Program-made: the position numbers and the translations under genes
In this document: in pieces, positions 35,003 through 44,851 of the stretch
How positions within the stretch are numbered: position 1 is the stretch's first letter
How the letters are laid out: every line of letters starts with the position of its first letter
Assembly (NCBI GenBank): GCA_900545585.1
Contig: UQZR01000019.1
Span: 1 to 51,333 of the forward strand
Direction of reading: 5' to 3'
DNA: 51,333 nt
From: an uncultured Eubacteriales bacterium
Lineage (GTDB): Bacteria; Bacillota; Clostridia; Oscillospirales; Oscillospiraceae
Notes under the pieces: model-generated
What the model saw: the letters and a program-made list of their open reading frames with translations, nothing else
Database searches by the model: none
Told to the model about the DNA's origin: nothing

Positions 35003-37411
35003 ATGTATCCTGCCCATATCCGCGAAACCGGAGAGCGGCAAACCGTCCGGGAGCATTGCCGGAACACGGCGGCGCTGGCCGCAACCGCACTGCGGCCGCT
35101 GGGTCTGGAAAAAAGTGCCTATTTGGCCGGTCTGCTCCACGACGCCGGAAAAAACAAACAGGAGTATGCGCAATACCTTTCGGAGGCTGTCAGCGGCGGG
35201 AACGCCATCCGGGGCAGCGTCAACCACACCTTCGCCGGCGTCCGATTTCTGCTGGACAGGTGGCATTGTGGGGAAGGGGACCTTTCCTATTCCGACGTGA
35301 CCGCAGAGCTGCTGGTCTTTGCCGTTGGCTCACATCACGGCCTGTTTGACTGCGTCGACCCCCAGCAGCACAGCGGTTTTTTTCATCGCCAGACCAAGGA
35401 GGGGATCTTTTACGATGAATCCCGACAGGGCTTTTTGGCGGAGGTTGCTGACGAGGAGGAGCTGGAGCATCTGTTCCGCGACGCCGTCCGGGAGATGACC
35501 CCGATGCTGGATCGGCTGGCGGCTCTGTCCGCCCAAGCGGACGACAATGAGGCGGACCGGGAGACCGCATTTTATATCGGCCTTCTGGCCCGGATGCTCC
35601 TGTCCGCCGTGATCGAGGGAGACCGCATGGACACCGCGGCCTTTATGGATGGGATAGAACCGCCCGTGTTCCCAGAGGATATGCGGCCAATCTGGACAGA
35701 ACGGCTGGCGTTTATGGAGAAGAAGCTGGCGGCATTCCCGCGAAAAACGCCCATTGATCTGGTGCGCCACACCATCTCCGACACCTGTGCCGCCGGTGCC
35801 GCCCGGCCCGGAGGTGTCTACCGCCTGAATGTTCCCACCGGCGGCGGAAAAACGCTGGCCAGTCTCCGCTTCGCATTGACCCACGCGGCAAAGTGGAACT
35901 GCTCTCGAATTATCTTCACCGCGCCGCTGCTGTCGATCCTGGATCAAAATGCCCAGGTCATCCGCGATTACATAGGGGACGACGCTTTGATACTGGAGCA
36001 TCACTCCAACCTTGCCGAGCCGAAGGAGACGTCGGAGCGCTTGCAGGAGCTGGAGCTGCTCACCGCCTCATGGTCGGCGCCGATCGTTATCACCACGCTG
36101 GTGCAGCTGCTGAATACCTGCTTCAGCGGAAGGACCAGCGCCATCCGCAGATTTCACGCGCTGTGCGGCAGCGTCATCGTGATCGACGAGGTGCAGACCG
36201 TTCCCGGCAAAATGCTGACGCTGTTTAATTTGGCGGTCAACTTCCTGTCCGAGGTCTGCGGCGCCACCATTGTTCTGTGCTCCGCCACCCAGCCCTGTCT
36301 GGAGGCAGCCGACCATCCCCTGCACCGCCAGCCCGTCGATCTGGTTCCGCAGCAAAAGGCAATGTGGGACGTCTTTAAGCGCACCGACATCCAAAATGCC
36401 GGATGTGCCAAGCTGGAGGAGCTCCCGCAGATCGTTGCGGAGGCACTGTCGTCGTGCGACAGCCTGCTGGTGGTGTGCAACACGAAAAAGGAGGCGGCGT
36501 TCCTGTTCGAGTCACTGCAAGCCGCGAATTGCCGGTGCTTCCATCTGTCCGCCGCCATGTGCATGCAGCACCGCAGGGAGACTCTGCAAGCCTTGCAGTC
36601 CGCGCTGGACAAGCCCTCCGCCGACAACAGGCAAAAGGTCGTCTGCGTCTCCACGCAGGTGATCGAGGCCGGTGTGGACATCTCCTTCCAGCGGGTGATC
36701 CGCTTCTCCGCTGGAATGGATAGTGTCGTGCAGGCGGCAGGGCGGTGCAACCGGCACGCCGAGCAAAAGAAGCCCGCCCCCGTCCGCCTCATCCGGTGTA
36801 CCGACGAGCGGCTGCGCGGTCTGGACGACATCGTGCGCGGACAGAACGCCACCACCGCGCTGCTGACCGCCTTTTCCCAAACACCGGGGGCTTTCCGACA
36901 CGATCTGTCCTCCGAGGAGGCCATCCGGTTCTACTATCGCCGGCTATACGCAGAGATGGAGCCCGGCTTTCAGGACGACCAAACCCCGACCCACGGCTCC
37001 CTCTATCATCTGCTGGCAGATAATCCCCGCTATGCAGACGCCAACTGCAAGCAAGGGCAGCGCTATTTTCTGCGTCAGGCGTTCCGTCTGGCAGGCGGTC
37101 TTTTTCAGGTATTCGACGAGGACACGGGCGCCCTGCTCGTACCCTACGGAAGAGGGCGCGAGCTGCAAAACACGCTGCGGAACGCCGCTCAGGTCTACGG
37201 GCAGAAGGATTGGGCAGTCATACGCGGCTGCATTGACGAGGCAAAGGGCTACTGCGTCAGCGTCTACCGCTATCAGTTGGAGCGGCTTGAGGCCCTCGGC
37301 GCCGTGACCTCACTGTTCGACGGCGGCGTACTGCTGTTGTCCGACGGTTTTTATAACGAACATACCGGCTTTTCTCTGGAGGCCGGTACCCGTGATTTTC
37401 AGGAGGTGTAG
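35003..37411 (+). CDS. cas3: CRISPR-associated helicase/nuclease Cas3 (type I-C)
   Basis: 802 residues: HD nuclease fused to a superfamily 2 helicase. Cascade recruits it to a target, where it nicks and degrades the displaced strand. HD ligands lie in VREHCRNTA and LLHDAGKN (near residues 15-50) and VGSHHG. Walker A is PTGGGKT near residue 278, the DEAD-like box is IDEVQT near residue 394, and the C-terminal helicase motifs are STQVIEAGVDISF and QAAGRCNRH near residue 577. I start at ATG 35003 (MYPAHIRE), as Cas3 I-C proteins do; a GTG three codons earlier is also open. All key residues are present. Confidence 0.96.
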   Translation: MYPAHIRETGERQTVREHCRNTAALAATALRPLGLEKSAYLAGLLHDAGKNKQEYAQYLSEAVSGGNAIRGSVNHTFAGVRFLLDRWHCGEGDLSYSDVTAELLVFAVGSHHGLFDCVDPQQHSGFFHRQTKEGIFYDESRQGFLAEVADEEELEHLFRDAVREMTPMLDRLAALSAQADDNEADRETAFYIGLLARMLLSAVIEGDRMDTAAFMDGIEPPVFPEDMRPIWTERLAFMEKKLAAFPRKTPIDLVRHTISDTCAAGAARPGGVYRLNVPTGGGKTLASLRFALTHAAKWNCSRIIFTAPLLSILDQNAQVIRDYIGDDALILEHHSNLAEPKETSERLQELELLTASWSAPIVITTLVQLLNTCFSGRTSAIRRFHALCGSVIVIDEVQTVPGKMLTLFNLAVNFLSEVCGATIVLCSATQPCLEAADHPLHRQPVDLVPQQKAMWDVFKRTDIQNAGCAKLEELPQIVAEALSSCDSLLVVCNTKKEAAFLFESLQAANCRCFHLSAAMCMQHRRETLQALQSALDKPSADNRQKVVCVSTQVIEAGVDISFQRVIRFSAGMDSVVQAAGRCNRHAEQKKPAPVRLIRCTDERLRGLDDIVRGQNATTALLTAFSQTPGAFRHDLSSEEAIRFYYRRLYAEMEPGFQDDQTPTHGSLYHLLADNPRYADANCKQGQRYFLRQAFRLAGGLFQVFDEDTGALLVPYGRGRELQNTLRNAAQVYGQKDWAVIRGCIDEAKGYCVSVYRYQLERLEALGAVTSLFDGGVLLLSDGFYNEHTGFSLEAGTRDFQEV

Positions 37412-37414
37412 CGA

Positions 37415-38146
37415 TTGAAAACGGAACATCCCAACATCGTAGAATTCGAGGTATACGGAGACTACGCCCTCTTCTCCGACCCGCTCATGCGTCTGGGCGG
37501 TGAAAAGTGCAGCTATCAGATACCCACCTATGAGGCGCTGAAGGGCATTTTGTCCTCCGTATACTGGAAGCCCACCTTCATCTGGCGGATCCTGGACGTG
37601 CGGGTCATGAACCCCATCCAGACCGAGGTGAAGGGCATCCGCCCCATCAAATACGGCGGCGGCAACGATCTGGCGTATTACACTTATCTGAAAAGCTGCC
37701 GGTATCAGGTGCGGGCCTGCTTCGACTGGAACGACAACCGCCCGGAGCTGTGCGGCGACCGAAATGAGAACAAACATCACTGCATTGCCCGCCGGATGAT
37801 CGAAAAAGGCGGGCGGCGGGACATTTTTCTGGGTACCCGGGAATGTCAGGGCTATGTAGAGCCCTGCGTGTTCGGGAGCGGCGCAGGCGCCTATGACGAT
37901 CTGCCGGAGCTGGGCTTCGGGCTGATGTACCACGGCATCACCTACCCGGACGAGGCCTACTCGGAGGAGACCCGCGGGCGGATGACTGCCCGGTTTTGGT
38001 ACCCGGTCATGAAAAACGGCGTCATCCACTTTCTCCCGCCGGCGGAATGTCCGGGGCAGAAGCCTCTGCGGGAGATGCCTATGAAGGTCTTCTCCGCCGA
38101 CGAGGGCAATTTTATCGGTCTGCGGGAATTTGGGGAGGTGGAGTAA
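37415..38146 (+). CDS. cas5c: CRISPR-associated protein Cas5c (Cas5d), crRNA-processing subunit
   Basis: 243 residues. In type I-C systems, which lack Cas6, Cas5c cuts the pre-crRNA at the base of the repeat hairpin and then caps the 5' handle in Cascade. Family marks: EFEVYGDYALFSDPLMRLGG near the N-terminus, SYQIPTYEALKGILSSVYWKP, and RRDIFLGTRECQGYVEP. TTG start with AGGAGGT seven bases before it, four bases after cas3. Confidence 0.95.
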   Translation: MKTEHPNIVEFEVYGDYALFSDPLMRLGGEKCSYQIPTYEALKGILSSVYWKPTFIWRILDVRVMNPIQTEVKGIRPIKYGGGNDLAYYTYLKSCRYQVRACFDWNDNRPELCGDRNENKHHCIARRMIEKGGRRDIFLGTRECQGYVEPCVFGSGAGAYDDLPELGFGLMYHGITYPDEAYSEETRGRMTARFWYPVMKNGVIHFLPPAECPGQKPLREMPMKVFSADEGNFIGLREFGEVE

Positions 38147-39940
38147 ATGGGACTGATGCAGCAAGCCTATGACACCTACTGTGCCATGGAGCCGCAATAC
38201 GCCGGTATCTACGGCAAGGCGAAGGAGCCGCTGGTTCCTGTTTCGCACCAACTCGTAAACGCAGAGTTGGAGCTTACTCTGGACGCAGGCGGTCATCTGC
38301 TGGACGCCCGCTCCGTCGAGGCGGAGCAGGCTGCCACCATCATCCCTGTGACGGAGAGTTCCTCGGGGCGAACCGGCAAAGCCCCCGGCGCACACCCTCT
38401 ATGCGACCAGATTCAGTTTCTCTCCCCGCTGTATCCCGCCAAATACGAAAGCTACCTGACACAGCTGCACCGCTGGGAGCTATCACCCTACGGCCACCCC
38501 AAGCTCTCCGCCATCGCCCGCTATGTGGAGAGGGGAACAATCGTTGAAGACCTGGCGCAGCGGGGTGTGATCTCCCTGAATGAAAAGGGGCTACCCACCA
38601 AGGAAAAACAGGTGGTCCGCTGGCGCGTAGAGACAGGTGGGGAAAATGAGACGCCCGCCTGCTGGCAGGATCAGAGCCTCTTCCAAGCCTTCATCGACTA
38701 CTATGCATCCACGAAATCCGGGAAGTCTGCGTTTTGCATGGTTACCGGTAAAAACGCCCCGCCCGCCAGCCAGCACCCCAAGAAGATCATCAACCTGTGC
38801 GCCAACGCCAAGCTGATCTCCGCCAACGACACCAGCGGCTTTACCTATCGGGGCCGCTTCACAGACGATTCGCAGGCTGCAACTATGAGTTACGAGGCAT
38901 CGCAGAAGATCCACAGCGCGCTGCACTGGTTGGCGGCGACCCAAGGCGTCTTCATCGGCGGGCGCACCTTCCTGTGCTGGAATCCGCAGGGCATTGAGAT
39001 CCCCAAACCGCAGGCCGCCTTCCTGCGGCGGGGCGCCGCCAAGCAGATAAAATACTCCGACTATCGAAAGGCGTTGTCGGAAACTCTCCGGGGCTGGCAG
39101 GAGACGATCCCGCGGGACGCCGGCGCCGTGGTGGCCGCCTTTGATGCCGCCACATCCGGACGTCTTTCCCTCACCTATTACAGCGAGCTTCCGGTCTCTG
39201 ATCTTCTGGAGCGTCTGCACAACTGGGATGCACTTTGCTGCTGGGAGCATTCCTCCTTCGGCATACAGTCTCCCTCGCTTTCACAGATCGCAGACTGCGC
39301 CTTCGGCACGGTGCGCGTCTCCGACAGACAGACAAAGCTGGAGACGGACGAGCGCGTCATGCGCCAGCAGATACAGCGGCTGCTCTCCTGCCGGGTGGAC
39401 CGGGGCAAAATGCCGGCTGATATCGCCCGCGCTGCGGCGGCCAAGGCGTCCAACCTGCAGATCATGGACGCCGCCCTGCGGGAAACGGTATTGTTCACCG
39501 CCTGCGCGGTGCTTCGGAAATACAAATATGATTGGTACAAGGAGGAATGGAGCATGGCACTGGAACCGCAGAAGAAGGATGTCAGCTATCAGTATGGACG
39601 GCTTTTGGCCGTGTTTGAAAAACTCGAGCGAGATACCTATGATTCCAATGAACAGCGAGAGCCCAACGCGATCCGGATGCAGTCCGTGTTCGCAAAGCGT
39701 CCGCTCTACGCCAGTCGGATCATCTGGGAGCAGCTGAAAAAGGCGTACTACCCCAAGCTGGCGCCTGGCGCCAGAATAAAATACGACCGCATCATTGAGC
39801 AGATCATTCAGGAAATTTCCTCCTTCCCGCAGGCGGAACAGGAGGAGTCTCTGAAAGACACCTATCTCTTTGGGTACTATCTGCAGCGCAGTGCGCTGTA
39901 CACATCCGGTAAAACCGAAAATAGTCAGGAGGAAGAATAA
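38147..39940 (+). CDS. cas8c: CRISPR-associated protein Cas8c (Csd1), Cascade large subunit
   Basis: 597 residues, the large subunit that recognises the PAM and recruits Cas3. Csd1 marks include FCMVTGKNAPPASQHPKKI near residue 200 and the later GRTFLCWN stretch. In type I-C the small-subunit Cas11 is often made from an internal start within the 3' part of cas8c. Here ATG 39554 (MALEPQKKDVSYQYGRLLAV) has GGAGG upstream and would give a product of about 128 residues. ATG abuts the cas5c stop. Confidence 0.95.
   Translation: MGLMQQAYDTYCAMEPQYAGIYGKAKEPLVPVSHQLVNAELELTLDAGGHLLDARSVEAEQAATIIPVTESSSGRTGKAPGAHPLCDQIQFLSPLYPAKYESYLTQLHRWELSPYGHPKLSAIARYVERGTIVEDLAQRGVISLNEKGLPTKEKQVVRWRVETGGENETPACWQDQSLFQAFIDYYASTKSGKSAFCMVTGKNAPPASQHPKKIINLCANAKLISANDTSGFTYRGRFTDDSQAATMSYEASQKIHSALHWLAATQGVFIGGRTFLCWNPQGIEIPKPQAAFLRRGAAKQIKYSDYRKALSETLRGWQETIPRDAGAVVAAFDAATSGRLSLTYYSELPVSDLLERLHNWDALCCWEHSSFGIQSPSLSQIADCAFGTVRVSDRQTKLETDERVMRQQIQRLLSCRVDRGKMPADIARAAAAKASNLQIMDAALRETVLFTACAVLRKYKYDWYKEEWSMALEPQKKDVSYQYGRLLAVFEKLERDTYDSNEQREPNAIRMQSVFAKRPLYASRIIWEQLKKAYYPKLAPGARIKYDRIIEQIIQEISSFPQAEQEESLKDTYLFGYYLQRSALYTSGKTENSQEEE
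39540..39556 (+). promoter_or_regulatory. cas11c: Internal start within cas8c, likely for Cas11c
   Basis: AAGGAGGAATGGAGCATGG: a strong ribosome site AAGGAGG followed by an in-frame ATG (39554). The product, MALEPQKKDVSYQYGRLL and onward to the cas8c stop at 39940, is about 128 residues and helical, the size of the Cas11 small subunit known to come from internal translation of cas8c in I-C systems. Confidence 0.65.
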
Positions 39941-40789
39941 ATGAGCAGCTTGCAAAACAAGATCGATTTTGTGGCACTGGTCTCCGTGATCCGCGCCAAC
40001 AGCAACGGCGACCCTCTGAACGGCAATCGCCCCCGCACCGACCTGAACGGCTTCGGTGAGATCTCCGATGTGTGCATCAAGCGCAAGATCCGCAACCGGA
40101 TGCAGGATCTGGGCAAGCCCATCTTTGTTCAGTCGGAGGATCGGTGCAGCGATGGCTGCGGCAGCCTCAGCGAGCGGGCCTCCGCCGCTATGAAGGGCAT
40201 CAAGGATCGGGAGGAATATGCCCGGCGCGCCTGTGAGACGTGGCTGGACGTGCGTACCTTCGGGCAGGTCTTTGCCTTCAAGGACGCCAAGGGCTTCTCC
40301 TGTGGTGTGCGCGGCCCCGTCTCTATCCATCAGGCGTCCAGCCTGTCCCCCGTGGAGATCGAGTCCCTCCAGATCACCAAGAGTGTGAACGGCGAGAAGA
40401 AGGAAAAGGGTGAGAACCGCGCCTCCGACACCATGGGCATGAAGCACTTTGTCCGCTTCGGTCTGTACGAGATCAAGGGCTCTATCAATGTCCAGCTGGC
40501 GGAAAAGACCGGCTTCTCCGAGGAGGACGCCGACACGGTTAAGGAATGTCTGCGCACCCTCTTTGTGAACGATGCCTCCTCCGCACGGCCCGACGGCTCC
40601 ATGGAGGTGGTGAAGCTGTTCTGGTGGCGGCACAGCTGCAAGGATGGGCAGTATTCCTCCGCGAGGGTCCACCGCTCCGTCAAGGTCGCTCTGCGGGACG
40701 CGGGTACCATCCCCACCGCTGCAGACGACTACGTGATCTCGCTGGAGGCACTGCCGGGTCTGGAGCCGGAGGTGATCGATGGCGTATAA
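39941..40789 (+). CDS. cas7c: CRISPR-associated protein Cas7c (Csd2), Cascade backbone
   Basis: 282 residues, the repeated subunit that coats the crRNA guide. Csd2/Csh2 marks: FVALVSVIRANSNGDPLNGN at the N-terminus, ICIKRKIRNRMQ-like VCIKRKIRNRMQD, the DVRTFGQVFAF strand, GPVSIHQASSLSPVEI and DTMGMKHFVRFGLYEIKGSI. The ATG abuts the cas8c stop codon; the 3' end overlaps cas4 by 11 bases. Confidence 0.96.
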   Translation: MSSLQNKIDFVALVSVIRANSNGDPLNGNRPRTDLNGFGEISDVCIKRKIRNRMQDLGKPIFVQSEDRCSDGCGSLSERASAAMKGIKDREEYARRACETWLDVRTFGQVFAFKDAKGFSCGVRGPVSIHQASSLSPVEIESLQITKSVNGEKKEKGENRASDTMGMKHFVRFGLYEIKGSINVQLAEKTGFSEEDADTVKECLRTLFVNDASSARPDGSMEVVKLFWWRHSCKDGQYSSARVHRSVKVALRDAGTIPTAADDYVISLEALPGLEPEVIDGV

Positions 40790-41441
40790 TGAGGAGGACT
40801 TCCTACAGCTCTCCGGCTTACAGCATTTCCGGTTTTGCAGGCGGCGGTGGGCGCTGATCCACATCGAGCACCAGTGGGCGGAAAACTACCGCACCATTGA
40901 CGGCGCGATCCTCCACGAAAACGCCCACGACACGGACTTTCAGGAGCGGCGGGGCGACCGTTTCATTACGCGGGGCGTCAGCGTCTATTCTGCGGAATTG
41001 GGTGTATCCGGACAGTGCGACGTACTGGAATACCACCGGGGCGCTGTCGGGATTCCCCTCTCCGGAAAAGAGGGACTGTGGCAGCCGTACCCTGTGGAGT
41101 ACAAGCGGGGCCGCCCCCGGGAGGACACCGGCGACACCCTGCAGCTATGCGCGCAGGCCATGTGCCTGGAGTCCATGCTCTGCTGCGACATCCCCGAGGG
41201 CGCACTCTATTACGGGGAGATCCGCCGGCGAGAGAGGGTGTCCTTCACCCCGGAGCTGCGCGCAGGGGTGCGGGAGCTGCTGGCGGAAATGCACGAGCTG
41301 TACCGCCGGGGCTATACCCCCAGGGTCAAGCCCACCAGATCCTGCAGCGCCTGCTCCTTAAAGGAACTGTGCCTGCCCAAGCTGATGAAAAGCAGAACCG
41401 TCTCCGCGTATCTCCGGGCGGCCATGGAGGAAGCACCATGA
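40779..41441 (+). CDS. cas4: CRISPR-associated exonuclease Cas4
   Basis: 220 residues, an Fe-S RecB-family nuclease that trims prespacers and selects those with the right PAM before Cas1-Cas2 integration. The first cluster Cys is in FRFCRRRWALIH; the other three form CSACSLKELC near the C-terminus. The nuclease motif VEYKRGRP lies near residue 107. It overlaps both cas7c and cas1. Confidence 0.95.
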   Translation: MAYNEEDFLQLSGLQHFRFCRRRWALIHIEHQWAENYRTIDGAILHENAHDTDFQERRGDRFITRGVSVYSAELGVSGQCDVLEYHRGAVGIPLSGKEGLWQPYPVEYKRGRPREDTGDTLQLCAQAMCLESMLCCDIPEGALYYGEIRRRERVSFTPELRAGVRELLAEMHELYRRGYTPRVKPTRSCSACSLKELCLPKLMKSRTVSAYLRAAMEEAP

Positions 41442-42469
41442 AGCAGCTTCTCAACACGCTATTTGTCACCTCTGAGGACATCTACCTCTCGCTGGAGGGG
41501 GAAAACGTGCTGGCAAACCGAGACAAGACCGTCGTCGCCCGCTATCCGCTGCACACGCTGCAAGCCATCGTCAGTTTCTCCTATGCCGGTGCCTCCCCCG
41601 CGCTGATGGGAAAATGCGCGGAGGCCGGGATCGGTCTGGCCTTCTGCTCCCCGCATGGGCGTTTCCTCGCCCGCACCTGCGGTGAGAGCAGCGGCAACGT
41701 GCTGCTCCGGCGTGAACAGTACCGTGTTGCCGATGACCCCGCCCGCAGTTGTGCGATAGCCCGCACCATGATCTTCGGCAAGCTGAGCAACGGCGCCGCC
41801 CGCATCCAGCGTACCCTGCGGGATCACGCGCCCCGCGTGGCGGGCTGCGGTCTGGAAGACGCCGCCGCCAACATCCGGGCCATGCTGCCGCAGGTGCTGG
41901 CTGCCGCTGACTTGGACACCCTGCGGGGAATAGAGGGTGCTGCCGCCACCGCGTATTTCAGCGTCCTCGATCACATGCTCCTGAGTCGAAAGGAGGCTTT
42001 CTTCTTCCACGGGCGCAGCCGCCGCCCGCCGCTGGATCGGGTAAACGCCATGCTGTCCTTCGCCTACAGTCTGCTGGCGCACGACTGTGCCAGCGCCTTG
42101 GAAAGCGTGGGGCTGGACAGCTATGTAGGCTTCCTCCACCGCGACCGGCCGGGACGGCAGTCGTTGGCGCTGGATCTGATGGAGGAGCTGCGGCCCTGCA
42201 TGGCAGACCGCTTCGTGCTGACCCTTGTGAACAATCGGATGCTGCGCCCGGAGGACTTTCAGGTGCAGGACAGCGGCGCGGTGCTGCTGTCCGATGAAGG
42301 CCGTCGGAAATTCCTGAAGACCTGGCAGGAGCGGAAACGGGACACACTGACCCACCCCTATCTGGGGGAAAAGCTGAGCTGGGGCATGGTCCCCTATGTG
42401 CAGGCGCTGCTGTTGGCCCGCTGCCTCCGCGGCGACTTGGACGGCTATCCGCCGTTTTTATGGAAGTGA
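41438..42469 (+). CDS. cas1: CRISPR-associated integrase Cas1 (type I-C)
   Basis: 343 residues, the catalytic subunit of the Cas1-Cas2 spacer integrase. N-terminal beta domain (MKQLLNTLFVTSEDIYLSLE). The metal ligands lie in the helical domain: Glu in IEGAAATAYF, His in GFLHRDRPGRQSLALDLMEE and the final Glu/Asp of DLMEELRP. I start at ATG 41438, which overlaps the cas4 stop by four bases, rather than at an upstream open frame. Confidence 0.96.
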   Translation: MKQLLNTLFVTSEDIYLSLEGENVLANRDKTVVARYPLHTLQAIVSFSYAGASPALMGKCAEAGIGLAFCSPHGRFLARTCGESSGNVLLRREQYRVADDPARSCAIARTMIFGKLSNGAARIQRTLRDHAPRVAGCGLEDAAANIRAMLPQVLAAADLDTLRGIEGAAATAYFSVLDHMLLSRKEAFFFHGRSRRPPLDRVNAMLSFAYSLLAHDCASALESVGLDSYVGFLHRDRPGRQSLALDLMEELRPCMADRFVLTLVNNRMLRPEDFQVQDSGAVLLSDEGRRKFLKTWQERKRDTLTHPYLGEKLSWGMVPYVQALLLARCLRGDLDGYPPFLWK

Positions 42470-42473
42470 TGCT

Positions 42474-42764
42474 ATGCTGGTGCTGATCACATACGATGTA
42501 AACACCGAGGACGCCGCCGGACGCAAGCGCCTGCGGCAAATTGCCAAAAAGTGCGTGGACTATGGACAGCGGGTGCAAAATTCCGTGTTCGAGTGTCTGC
42601 TGGACGCAGGACAGTGCCGCCGCCTGCAGGCACAGCTCCTGTCTATCATGGATCCCGAGAAGGACAGTCTGCGCTTTTACTATCTGGGGAAGCAATACGA
42701 GAAAAAAGTGGAGCATTTCGGTGCGAAGAGCACCTACCTGCCGGAGGATCCCCTGATCCTCTGA
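42474..42764 (+). CDS. cas2: CRISPR-associated protein Cas2
   Basis: 96 residues, the structural dimer at the centre of the spacer integrase. It begins MLVLITYDVNTEDAAGRKRL with the family's first-strand Asp. QNSVFECLLD and DSLRFYYLG follow. The start is ATG 42474, four bases after cas1. It is the last gene before the leader and array. Confidence 0.96.
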   Translation: MLVLITYDVNTEDAAGRKRLRQIAKKCVDYGQRVQNSVFECLLDAGQCRRLQAQLLSIMDPEKDSLRFYYLGKQYEKKVEHFGAKSTYLPEDPLIL

Positions 42765-42997
42765 CACACGTCTCCCGGCACGGCGGTGGTACAGCGCACG
42801 GGCATCCGGGACGTGCCTTCCCGCCCCTTGCGAAGTCCAAGTGACCAGTAATTGTCGGGAGGTTCGCAAGGCTTTTCCCGAGAAAGCGCTGGTCTTTCCC
42901 CGGTTTTCTCGGGCAGCCACCCCGTGTTTTCCCCCAAAAAACGCAAAAATTCTACTTATTTGTCAAAGATCCGCAGGTAAAACTGTGCATCTTTGCT
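42765..42997 (+). promoter_or_regulatory. CRISPR leader
   Basis: 233 bases between cas2 and the first repeat. The last 50 or so are A/T-rich, unlike the surroundings. Two inverted repeats are visible: CCCGAGAAA (42877-42885) with TTTCTCGGG (42905-42913), and CAAAGAT (42964-42970) with ATCTTTG (42989-42995) directly before repeat 1. They could guide leader-proximal spacer insertion. A promoter for the array is expected here but I do not see a clear pair. Confidence 0.75.
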
Positions 42998-44851
42998 GTC
43001 GCCCCCCTCGCGGGGGGCGTGGATTGAAATTGCTCTGCTGCCATAATCGTTGTGCCGGACCCGGCGTCGCCCCCCTCGCGGGGGGCGTGGATTGAAATGC
43101 CTCGCCTAATATGTTCCCGCCGTGAGCTATGGTCGCCCCCCTCGCGGGGGGCGTGGATTGAAATTTTCATGCGCTGAAATCGGTTGATCCCCTTTTCGTC
43201 GCCCCCCTCGCGGGGGGCGTGGATTGAAATCGAGACGCCGTGGGCTACCTGCAGGAGTTCGAGCGGTCGCCCCCCTCGCGGGGGGCGTGGATTGAAATTT
43301 TGCCATGTCTTATCCTCCTGTAAATTGACGGAGTCGCCCCCCTCGCGGGGGGCGTGGATTGAAATATCGAGAATGGATGACAGACAGCCCCGGGTAACCG
43401 TCGCCCCCCTCGCGGGGGGCGTGGATTGAAATATCTGCGCCACCGTGACATAGATGTCGGAAAGCGGGTCGCCCCCCTCGCGGGGGGCGTGGATTGAAAT
43501 CACACTTTTGATAAAAGCATAGAACCATTTGTCGGTCGCCCCCCTCGCGGGGGGCGTGGATTGAAATAGAGCGGATCACCACGCGCTCCGAGCTGGGAGG
43601 CGTCTCCCCCCTCGCGGGGGGCGTGGATTGAAATGCGAATACAGGGTACCCCGCGGAGATCTGTCCGCCGTCGCCCCCCTCGCGGGGGGCGTGGATTGAA
43701 ATATCCGCGCATAGATGGTGCTGCGGCTCATGCCCGGTCGCCCCCCTCGCGGGGGGCGTGGATTGAAATCTTCTGACCTACGGCTCCGCTGCGATATGCG
43801 GAGTCGCCCCCCTCGCGGGGGGCGTGGATTGAAATCGTCAGGACAGGTCCTTGCCGGTGCTGATGTTGCCGTCGCCCCCCTCGCGGGGGGCGTGGATTGA
43901 AATCCAAAGGGTACGAATTTTGACCTGGTATCCGCGGCGTCGCCCCCCTCGCGGGGGGCGTGGATTGAAATCCGTTACTGTCATGCCACACCTCCTTACT
44001 CCCCCAGGTCGCCCCCCTCGCGGGGGGCGTGGATTGAAATGTCAGCGGCAGCACGGACGGCCGGAACGTGGTGGGTCGCCCCCCTCGCGGGGGGCGTGGA
44101 TTGAAATTTGTAGGTCGCGCCGGTGGCGCTGGTGTCGATGGGTCGCCCCCCTCGCGGGGGGCGTGGATTGAAATCGCTCTACATCATGGCTCTCATCCGC
44201 GCCGACGGCGTCGCCCCCCTCGCGGGGGCGTGGATTGAAATGTCCGTCTCCGCTCACATCCAGTTTCTCATAGTCGTCGCCCCCCTCGCGGGGGGCGTGG
44301 ATTGAAATTTCTCGTAACACAAACCGGCGCAGCTGCGGCGCGTCGCCCCCCTCGCGGGGGGCGTGGATTGAAATACCTTATCCTCAGCCCCGGCGTCGGA
44401 CTGTACTTCGTCGCCCCCCTCGCGGGGGGCGTGGATTGAAATCACCATAGTCGGGCTGGAGCTTGAACAACGTGCAGTGTCGCCCCCCTCGCGGGGGGCG
44501 TGGATTGAAATGCCAATTGAACCAGCTACTACCGGTTTTTACTCGGAGTCGCCCCCCTCGCGGGGGGCGTGGATTGAAATGAGACGAACTATCTGAACCG
44601 GCTGCTGGCCATGCGTCGCCCCCCTCGCGGGGGGGCGTGGATTGAAATCGTGACCCCTGACGGCCACGACATACCGTTAAAGTCGCCCCCCTCGCGGGGG
44701 GCGTGGATTGAAATTACTACGAGGCGCAGGCAAAGGACGTTCCCGGATGGGGTCGCCCCCTTCGCGGGGGCGTGGATTGAAATAAAGTATGCAGACCGTC
44801 ACGGTACCAGCGGCAATGTCGCCCCCCTCGCAGGGGGGCGCGGATTGAAAT
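42998..44851 (+). CRISPR. Type I-C CRISPR array, 28 repeats and 27 spacers
   Basis: The repeat is 33 bases, beginning GTCGCCCCCC, with a C6-TCGC-G6 hairpin, and ending GTGGATTGAAAT. Spacers are about 33-37 bases. Repeats start at 42998, 43066, 43132, 43198, 43266 and so on to 44818. The leader-proximal ones are identical. Variants: repeat 10 (43602, T for G), repeats 19 (44210) and 27 (44752) one base shorter, repeat 25 (44615) one base longer, and the last (44818) with two changes and one extra base. Decay at the far end agrees with leader-side growth next to cas2. No spacer looked obviously identical to another part of this window, but I could not search exhaustively. Confidence 0.98.

Noticed and set aside
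42952..44448. Open frames inside the CRISPR array with Gly/Arg/Pro-rich repeated peptides
   Set aside because: They are translations of the repeats themselves; the periodic sequence gives artificial open frames on both strands.
44615..44851. A second, different CRISPR array at the far end
   Set aside because: The changed repeats are single-base or length variants of the same repeat in the same phase, as expected for decay at the trailer end.
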